Of a DNA stretch of 64,000 nucleotides, positions 55,878 to 64,000 are shown piece by piece; the first letter of the stretch is position 1; every line of letters begins with the position of its first letter. Location: contig NW_026516203.1 in NCBI RefSeq assembly GCF_025602895.1, positions 186,001 to 250,000 of the forward strand. The letters run 5' to 3'. Origin of the DNA: Polychytrium aggregatum. Lineage: Eukaryota > Chytridiomycota > Chytridiomycetes > Polychytriales. Made by a program: the position numbers and the translations under genes. The notes under the pieces are model-generated. The model was given only the letters and a program-made list of their open reading frames with translations. It did not search any database and was not told where the DNA came from.

Positions 55878-57790
55878 TGGTGAGTAGCAGAAGGAGAATG
55901 GAGGACGGCGATCTGTGCGGGCGGGATGTTTGAGGAAAGACTAAGGGATGGGCAGCCCGATAGACAAGCGAGCAGAGAAGGGGAGGGAGGGGACAGAGAC
56001 AGCTGGCAGCGTGCTCTGGTCGGCGAGACAGGCGTGTATTGCGTGAAGTGCAATGGAGATGGATAGGTTGGCCCCAGCGATGTGTATTGCGGGAGCAGCA
56101 AGCGACGCGAATGGGGGTTTGCAGTCAAGACGGGAAAGACAGCGCCGAGCAAGATCGAGCTGGATGGATGGGTGGATGGATGGATGAGTGGATGGACGAG
56201 TGGATGGATGGATGGATGGATGGAGGGAAAGGAGGAGAACGGGACAAGACGGATCGAACGGCGACACAGCCAGGACCGAGGAGCGAGAGCGGCCGAGAGC
56301 AGCCGAGAGCGCGTGGCGAGAGAGAGCCGAGGAGAAGAAGCGTGCGAGTCACGTCGGTCCACATGACATGCATGTGACAGTGCGCCACGGCTGGTGATTG
56401 GCGGCAACTGGGAACTCGGGTGGCACAAGTGAAGAGCAACAGACAGCAAAGAAGTAAAGACAGCGAAGAGAGTAAAAGACAGCGAAGAAAGCAGCTCAGC
56501 GAAGATAGCAACTCAGCGGTGTGATCCTGCTGGCTTCCAGCTTCCCGTCTTTGTTGGCAATCGAAGCTTTTGGATGCATTTGGGCAGCGACCGGGGTGGG
56601 CATTGCCGGCTGCACTTGCCAGCGCCTTGCTGCACCAGCCCCGTGCCACACCGCCCCGCACTCGCCTCATCATGCGAGCAAATCCGCCATCGTCCTCGAT
56701 GCTGGGTGGATACTCGACCCCACCATCGCCATGAGACATGGCCGTTTCGCATGGATCGAGGGCCGCATGATCAGAGGTGTGGTGGAAAACACTCCTTGCG
56801 CGGCCTGCGGGATCAGCCTCCCGCACAGCCGTCGCTTGGGCACAAGCTTCTGGCTGCGCGACCGCCGGGATCGGCGACCGGGATGCGCTTCCTGCCTGGC
56901 AGGACGGGCCTTGCTGGCTGCTTGGCCCATGCCGCAGGATGGTGGGCTCAACAGGTGGGTTCAACAGGTTGCGCTGGCCCGACCAAGACCGAGACATGTC
57001 CCACAGTGCCAAACCACTTCGGACATGTCTTTCATGGTCCTGCATGGCGCCGAACATGTCCAACGTCTCTCGGTCTTGCGCCGGCCGACTTTACATTTTA
57101 CAGCAACCTGATGTTCGCACACCGATTTGTACAGTGTGCTAAACTAACAATGGGACAAACACGGCGTAGTCGATCATATCACACACCCGGTCGAGTGCAT
57201 GGAGTTCGAATGCCGATCAAAGTCGTCTGTTCACACAAGCCATGCAACCCACACTGCCCACACTGCCCACGCAAGTCATCCGGGCGTGAAGGTGTCCCCA
57301 TTTCAAAGATGTTCGCTGTAACCGCCTGCTGATCCTCCAGCAGCTCAGCCGGGCAGCTGACGCCGTCCCCCATGGCTGCTCTGCTTGTCGTCGAACGACC
57401 TGCTCGGCTGTCGCTGTCGATCGCTGTGTGGGACACTCGACCAAAGCAGTGTCTTGCGCAACCACTCCTTTGAATCTTGCCCCCCCCCTTCCTTCATGTC
57501 GCTGCGCTTGCATTCCCACTTCCCATTCGTGCTCCTTGCTCTCGGGCGGCTGCTTACCAGCCCACCCGGCCCCGTCCAATCGCCGCCGGCTGCGTCGCCC
57601 ATCGTCCGTCCAATCGCACCATCGGCCTTCAAGGGCCACCCCCGGCGCCAAGGCTCCCCAGCCAGAGATCCAGCCCCGCGCTGGCCCTTCAAAAGCCGTC
57701 GGTCGCCCGCGGTTCCTGCGGTCCTGCGTTTCCTGCTCGTCTTCCACTTCATCTCCCCAGCACCTCGTATTCCTCCTCCTCCCCGCAGCC
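55878..57790. other. long divergent intergenic region (NAB3 / aminopeptidase)
   Basis: 1.9 kb with a TGGA tetranucleotide run (about 56160-56225) and short purine repeats near 56440-56500. Open frames exist but carry no domain, so I see no supported gene. Confidence 0.5.
56160..56225. repeat. (TGGA)n microsatellite, degenerate
   Basis: Roughly 15 TGGA units with a few TGAG/CGAG variants. Confidence 0.85.
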
Positions 57791-60700
57791 ATGTGCCAAA
57801 CCACCGCCAATCTTGCCTCGGCCAAGCGCGAGGTTCTCCCCGGCAATGTGACTCCCGTTCACTATGCCATCAACATCACCCCCAACCTCGGCGGCGACTT
57901 TGTCTTTGCTGGATCCGTTGCCATCAAGTACGTACTTGTGCAAGGGCAACGGCGTCAGATCCCCGCACGATCGAATGCCCGGTGCTGCAGATGCGGTTGC
58001 CTCGGGATGCTGCCGGTGTTGCTGGTGCCGCCTGGGTCACTAATCATGCTTTTCTGCTCGACAGGGTCAAGGTCAACGAAGCCACCACCTCCATCGTCAC
58101 CAACGCCAACGAGCTCGACGTCAAGACCGCCAAGGTCACCGTGGACGGCGTCAGGTCAGTCCCCAGCAAACATGCCTGATGCGAAAGCAGCACTGCGTTT
58201 GCGCCTGCATTGGCGGATCACTTCTGTTCCGTCGTGGCCGTCGATCGCGATATGGCTGACATTCAATCTCCTGTTCCATTTGCCAGCCAAGAGGCCACCA
58301 GCATCACTTATGAGAAGGAGCTCGAGCGAGTTACCTTTACCTTTGCCGATGCCCTCGCTGCCGGCTCCGAGGCCACCCTGGAGCTCGCCTTCACCGGTGT
58401 CCACAACGATAAGCTCGCTGGTTTCTACCGCAGTGCCTACACCGGCGCCGATGGCAGCAAAAAGTGAGTCTTCCTGGCCGGTGGTATCCGCAACTTCTCT
58501 GTCTCCGATCGCTGTCGCTCCGCCGGAGTGTTTGTGCGCACTCGCCCTGGCGCTCTTGATCCGTGCTAATTCTTGCCGGCTCCCCCCCCTCCTCGAATCC
58601 TGCAGGCATCTCGTCGTCACCCAGTTCGAGGCCACCGATGCCCGCCGGTGCTTCCCTTGCTGGGACGAGCCCAACGTCAAGGCCACCTTCGACGTCATCC
58701 TCAACGTCGATCTCGCCCTCGTTGCCCTCTCCAACATGAATGTCATCGAGGAGAAGCACATCCAGGTTGATGGACGTGAGCTCAAGGCTGTCCACTTTGC
58801 CACCACTCCCATCGTCAGCACCTACGTAAGTTGAGTGCGGCTCCCAGCTCTATTTCTGTTTCTCTTTCTATTGCTGTGCGGCGGGGAGGGGTGCCCAAGG
58901 CGCACGGCCCGAGATGCAGAGCCTTGATCTCCCGTCTCTCCCGGATGGCGCCATCAGTTTGGCTGGCGGCAGAAACGGCAGCTGAAAACGTGGTCGTCGG
59001 CACCGCTGTCTCTCCTGTGTCTGTCCATTGTGCTCGAGCGTTGGAGCCATTCTCACCTCGAGCTTGTTCCTGTTGTGTGGATTCATGCTCTCTGACACAC
59101 CTGCGTACCGCCCTTGGTCTGCGTCCTCCAGCTCGTCGCTTTCGCCGTCGGTGACTTTGAGTTCATCGAGACCACCTCATACCCCAAGAAGCCCGAGGGC
59201 GCCAAACCCATCACCGTCCGTGTCTACACTCTGCCTGGCGAGGTTGAGCGCGGCCGCTTCGCCCTTGGCGTTGCTGCCCGCACTCTTGAGTACTTCTCCG
59301 AGGTAAGCAGCCCTAACTGCACCCGTTAAGCACTCTGTCTCTGTCTCTGTCTCTGTCTCTGTCTCTGTCTCTGTCTCTGTCTCTGTCTCTGTCTCTGTCT
59401 CTGTCTCTGTCTCTGTCTCTGCATGGCCAACTAACGCTTCCGATGCTCGAATTCCGCCAGTACTTCAACGCCCCCTACCCTCTTCCCAAGGTATGTGCGT
59501 TCCCACCTCCCATCCGCTGCTTCTGCTCCAGGCTCCGTGGATCGGCTCAGATCAATCTGTCCCAGTACCAATCCTGGTTCTAACTAAACCCTAATCGCGC
59601 CTGACAGATGGACATGATCGCCATTCCCGACTTTGGCGCCGGTGCCATGGAGAACTGGGGTCTGGTCACCTACAGAACCGTTGCCCTCCTCTTTGACGAG
59701 AAGAACTCCTCTGTCCGCGCCAAGCAGCAGATTGCCTACGTCGTCGGCCACGAGCTTGCCCGTAAGTAGTCTCTCCAGCCAGCTAGCTCTATCTGCTTCC
59801 GACTCGCTGCTTCAGAGACCGTGTCACTGATCTTGCTTCATCTTCTGCACCGCGCTGCTATCACTTCCCCGCCCCGTACCACATTTCCAAAAGACCAATG
59901 GTTCGGCAACCTGGTCACCATGGACTGGTGGAGCGATCTCTGGCTTAACGAAGGCTTTGCCACCTTTGTTGGCTGGATGGCTGTCGACAACCTCTTCCCC
60001 GAGTGGGATGTCTGGACCCAGTTCCTCGGCGACTTCACTGCCGCCCAGAACCTGGACGGACTCCGCTCCTCTCACCCCATCGAGGTCGAGGTCCAAAAGG
60101 CCCACGAGATCAACCAGATCTTCGATGCCATCTCGTACCTCAAGGGTGGATCGGTCATTCGCATGATCAGGTGCGTGCCGGCCCGATGGACTGCCCCAAG
60201 CTGCTCTCGCTGGGCCTCTGGGCTCTCGTTGAATGCGAATCTTGAGCTCCCGCACATCCGTGAATGCCATACTGTGTGCTTTGGGATCCAGCAAGCACTG
60301 ACACTCTCCTGTTTCCATGGTGGATACACTCGCCTTTCATGACCACCAGCTCGTACCTGGGCAAGGAGACCTTCATGAACGGCGTCCGCAGCTACCTGCA
60401 GGAGTTCAAGTTCCGCAACGCCAGCACCGTCGATCTGTGGAGACACCTCGGTCTTGCTTCTGGCAAGGATGTCGAGGGTCTCATGTACGTCTGGACCCGC
60501 AAGATCGGCTTCCCTATCGTCACGGTCGAGTCCGAGGTCTTTGATGCCGAGAAGAACGAGCTCACCATCACCCTCCGCCAGAACCGCTTCCTGTCCTCGG
60601 GCGACGTCAAGGACGAGGAAGACGAGACCCTCTGGACCATCCCGCTCCTGATCATCTCGCACCTGTCCTCGCACCCCTCGGATCACATCCTCACCGACCG

Positions 60701-62046
60701 CCACACCACCGTCACCATCCCTTACACCCAAGCCGAGGGCTCGTGGTGGAAGCTGAACAGCGGATCCACCGGCTTCTACCGCACAAGCTTCCAGGAGTCG
60801 CAGATCAAGGCCTTGGCCCACGCCATCTCCACCAACATCAACGCCTTCTCGACCACCGACCGTGTCGGCGTCGTCAACGATGCCTTTGCCCTTGCCAAGG
60901 CCGGTTATGCCAGCACCACCGTCGCTCTTGAGGTCCTGACCGGCTATGACGCCGAGCAGAACTTTGTGTAAGTGGAGCCGCATGTCGAGCGCGCACCACC
61001 CATCCCCCCCATGGCTTGGCGGGGATGAATGTGTGTTGGTTTATCGACAGATTCTGTCGTAGCCAGCCGATCGTGACGAAACAAAGCAAAAGCAGAGGCA
61101 AAGCGAGCATGTGCATCGGACGAGACCGCTGACCATATCCTGCTCCTCCCCATCCTGCGACGCTCCGGTCGATTGCTCCCTCAGCGTCCTCGACGAGATC
61201 CACACCCACCTTGCCGGCCTGCGAAACGCTTTCTACCTCCAGCCCGAGGATGTTGTCGATGGCCTCAAGGCTCTGCAGCGCAGCATCTTCTCTCGCAAGG
61301 CCGCCCAAGTCGGTCTGGACTACCCCGCCAGCGAGGACCATCTCGATACCATGAAGCGCAGCCTGGTTGTTGGCGCTGCCGCCCGTGCGGACGATGCTGT
61401 CGTCATCGCCGATCTCAAGGAGCGCTTTGCCCGCTTCATTGCCGGCGACGAGTCGGCCCTGCACCCCAACCTCCGTGGCACCGCCTACGCCGTTGTCCTC
61501 TCCAACTCCACCCAGCCCGAGGCCGACCTCGAGGCCATCCTCAACATCTACAAGACCGCCCCCGCCCAGGACCAGCGCCTGGTTGCTCTTGGCGCCATCG
61601 GCCATGTTCCCAAGTTTGAGCTGGTCGACCGCGTCCTTGAGCTCACCCTGGACCAGAACCTGGTGCGCTCGCAGGATCTGCACTACCCCATCATCTCGCT
61701 CTGCAGCGGCCCACTCAAGAAGCAAGTCCTCCCGTACGTCTGGGACTGGATCGTCAAGAACTGGACCACCCTGCACGAGCGCCTGAGCGCCACCATGTCG
61801 CTGATGGGCCACGTCCTTGCCGCCCCCGTCGGCGCCCAGATCGGCGACGAGGTTGTCAAGCGCGTCGAGGACTGGGCCAGCGGCGCTGGTCTTCCCGAGG
61901 AGGAGCGCAGCCTGCGTGTCGAGCAGGTCAAGGCTGCCTCTATGAAGCTCAACCAGACCCTGGAGCACGTCCGCAGCAAGACCAAGTGGGTCGAGCGGGA
62001 CGCCGAGAGCGTCACGGCCTGGGTCAAGCTCCACGTCAAGGCCTAA
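57791..62046 (+). CDS. APE2: M1-family zinc aminopeptidase (Ape2/Aap1, puromycin-sensitive type)
   Basis: Removes N-terminal residues from peptides, probably in the cytosol. Ten exons close in frame (57791-57927, 58065-58154, 58287-58463, 58606-58825, 59132-59302, 59461-59490, 59608-59761, 59894-60170, 60350-60967, 61185-62046): 911 residues, normal for the family. Landmarks: [33 protein letters not shown], the exopeptidase motif GAMENWG, and zinc site HELAHQWFGN...WLNEGFA. The HExxH is split by an intron after HELA. Then [12 protein letters not shown] and an ERAP1-like C-terminal helical domain follow. One exon is only 30 bp ([10 protein letters not shown]). No signal peptide. All zinc ligands are present. 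Confidence 0.96.
59332..59421. repeat. (TCTGTC)n hexanucleotide repeat in intron 5 of the aminopeptidase
   Basis: About 15 perfect units between the GTAAGC donor at 59303 and the acceptor before 59461. The pyrimidine-rich strand is the sense strand. Confidence 0.95.
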
Positions 62047-62490
62047 ACACCTTGCTGGGCTCACCTTTCTCCTCAACCTCCAGCCGTTCTCCTCAACCTC
62101 CCACCGATTCCAACTCCTTCCTCTCCGCTCCAGGAACAAAAGCTCTAGTTTTTCCCGACTGACAAATGCGCACGTTTGTGTGTGGACGCATCGCTGATCC
62201 TGCGCAGAGAAGCGAAGCGGCAGGATCTCCAGATCCACCCCGGCTGTAGTTCCCGAATACATTCACCCAGTTAGTTGTCTCTGGATCGGCTCTCCTCCGG
62301 CCTTGTGGTGCACCAAACCATAGTGCACGGTCCATGGGAGCAAAAGCGAGACAGCTATCGACAGTGCAGTACAGCATGGGTCGTCTATATACATGGTGAG
62401 GAGGACGCACAGTCGCGGCAGGAACAACACAACACAACATAACGGGGGTCGCATCGGTTGTGGGAGGAGGGGGGCTGGTCATGACTTGGG
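62047..62490. other. convergent intergenic region
   Basis: 3' ends of the aminopeptidase and of the transcription factor. No gene recognised. Confidence 0.5.
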
Positions 62491-64000
62491 TCATGACTTG
62501 GATCGGATAACGTCAAACTGGCTCAAGAAGATCGGATCGAGCTCCTGGATATTGACGGTGCATCCCTGTACAATGAACTGAGAGAGACCCAGGTCGGCTG
62601 CAACTTGATTCCACAGGTCCTGGGGCACCCACGGCCCCATCGCCAGGTCCCAGACCGAGTAGATCAGCGACCGGTAGCGCCTCACGGCCTCGCGCGCAAT
62701 CTCGCGGCTGCGGACCCGCGGCGAGATCCGGATCATGCTCTTGCGGAAGATGTCCTTGAAGAACTTTGACGGGTGCTCGGTGAACTGGGGCCGGGGCTGG
62801 TGGCTGTACTGGTCGTTTCGGATCCATTTCATGATCAACGGCTCGATCGGCTGGGCCGGGTTGAGCCGGTACGAAATGATATTGATCTGATAGATGGATA
62901 GTAGATGGGTGGATGGATAGTGGATGGGTGGAGGATGGAGACACACACAGTCAGGCTGGAGAATCCGCTGTATCACCCATGCAACCAAAGCCGCATTTCC
63001 TAATCGCTCTGTTCGCCCATTCATCTGTCGGTGTGCCGTCATCGAACCAGTCCCCACCATTCGGCATATCGGTATAAAGTTGTTCAGCAAAAAGGACTTG
63101 TCGTGGCAGTGGTCTCGCTCCAGGGTGTAGATCATGCCAACGAGATGTCGGAAGATTTCGTTGGTCGAAAGACAGGTCCCGATTGCGATCGATGTCTGGC
63201 TGTTAGAGTGCTCGTCTCGCCAGAGCTCTGTCAGCCATCGTGGCAAATGGCGTGAGCAACAACACAGTTTGGAAAAGTCCGGATGCATACGGGCAAGTCG
63301 CCGGACGAAAATGTACACATGGAGGACGGGTTAGTTGGGCCGGAGCGATGCTTGAGAGCATCGATGTGCCAATGCGACAGCCGTGGAGCACAGCGAGGGC
63401 AGCATCCAGGGTCAACATAACATACCCTCGATGGCGGCCGGATAGTTGACGAGCATCATGGTGCCGTAGAACATGGTGTTCCAGTGGATGATCTCGAGCG
63501 AAAGCCGGCCAAGGATGTTTCTCTTGTTGTCGTCGAGGACATTGTCCAGGTTGGTCATCCAGCCGGGCAGGCTGGCATACCAGTTGGATAGGGTCGTGAG
63601 CGTCAGGCTCTGCCACAGGCGATATTCTTCGATCCGGGCCGTTTCCAGTTCGTATGTTTCGGCGTTGAACTCGGGCAGGCCGTTGTTGAAGAGCGAGAGG
63701 TACTGTATGGCCTGCTGCTGGATCTGGACAAACTTGAGCAGATCGATGGCGTACGTGGGTATATATGGATCGACAGCAAACGGCGCCGCTGGCACAGTAG
63801 TCAAGTCCATAGAGTCCGACAGATTCGTCCAGAGGTACTCGTTTGTCGGCGGCGAATGCACGGTCAGGTGCGTCGGCTCCGACTCGGGCGATTGGTATGC
63901 CATGATGTGGCTGGCTACCAGGTAGTTGAGATACACGCACTGGTACCAGGCACGACGGGCATGCTCGGCCTCAAGCCAGGTCTTGCCGACATACCACGAC
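62491..64000 (-). CDS. fungal-specific transcription factor, C-terminal part (5' partial)
   Basis: Nuclear regulator of the Zn2Cys6 type, judged by its middle homology region; the DNA-binding domain lies outside the window. Exons with matching phase: before 64000 to 63426, 63227-63058, 62886-62491. AEHARRAWYQCVYLNYLVAS resembles the conserved RRRAWW box of the fungal transcription-factor domain. LWQSLTLTTLSNWYASLPGW, IIHWNTMFYGTMMLVNYPA and ELWRDEHSNSQTSIAIGTCL follow as the helical bundle. The last exon (INIISYRLNPAQPIEPLIMK) ends at the TGA 62491-62493. The target pathway is unknown. Confidence 0.75.

Noticed and set aside
56521-57332. Long plus-strand open frames between NAB3 and the aminopeptidase
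   Set aside because: No domain, Cys/Arg/Pro-rich composition typical of chance frames in GC-rich DNA, no splice or start context.

Overview
The window looks like a chromosomal segment of a GC-rich, zoosporic early-diverging fungus (chytrid-like). The evidence is a set of eukaryotic genes split by many short GT-AG introns, a GH18 chitinase, a Zn2Cys6-type fungal regulator and a Nab3 homologue. It also has a class C (GABA-B-like) receptor and a Fanzor nuclease, combinations known from chytrids and unusual in yeasts and moulds. Placement below 'early-diverging fungus' is inference. I found no tRNA, rRNA or CRISPR array.

Layout. 1-5.1 kb: 5'-truncated class C GPCR with an ANF-type ligand domain, 7TM region and a PH-like tail, followed by a decayed relic of a Fanzor element. 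5.5-7.1 kb: secreted GH18 chitinase (minus). 8.1-19.9 kb: two intact Ty3/Gypsy chromoviruses 384 bp apart. Each has identical LTRs, a perfect 5-bp target duplication and open gag and pol, so both are recent. In both, pol lies in the -1 frame behind an in-frame G GGA AAC heptamer, 7-8 nt from a hairpin that contains the gag stop codon. Element 1 appears to self-prime like Tf1/sushi; element 2 has a tRNA-type primer site. 20.2-21.7 kb: a small membrane-protein candidate and a RibD/CMP-deaminase-like gene. 22.1-24.6 kb (minus): an intact 853-aa Fanzor (eukaryotic TnpB relative) with two N-terminal zinc-knuckle-like modules and two hairpins at its stop codon.

25.9-64 kb is mostly housekeeping: RPN8 (proteasome lid), PUS7 (tRNA/mRNA pseudouridine synthase), deoxyhypusine synthase, a TTI2-like HEAT protein (TTT complex), a P5B-type ATPase with an added cysteine-rich lumenal/extracellular domain, and an OCRL-like ASH-RhoGAP protein without a phosphatase domain. 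Then come an unknown proline-rich repeat protein, an unknown coiled-coil protein, NAB3 (nuclear RNA termination), an M1 aminopeptidase and the C-terminal part of a fungal transcription factor. These are independent genes and not an operon. PUS7/DHS, ASH-RhoGAP/repeat protein and NAB3/aminopeptidase are divergent pairs that may share promoters; RPN8/PUS7 and DHS/TTI2 converge.

Exon boundaries were derived by reading splice sites and checking reading phase by hand. PUS7, DHS, RPN8, P5B ATPase, NAB3, aminopeptidase and chitinase close perfectly in frame. The GPCR 5' end, the middle exons of the ASH-RhoGAP gene, the 3' half of TTI2 and the deaminase C-terminus are less certain.
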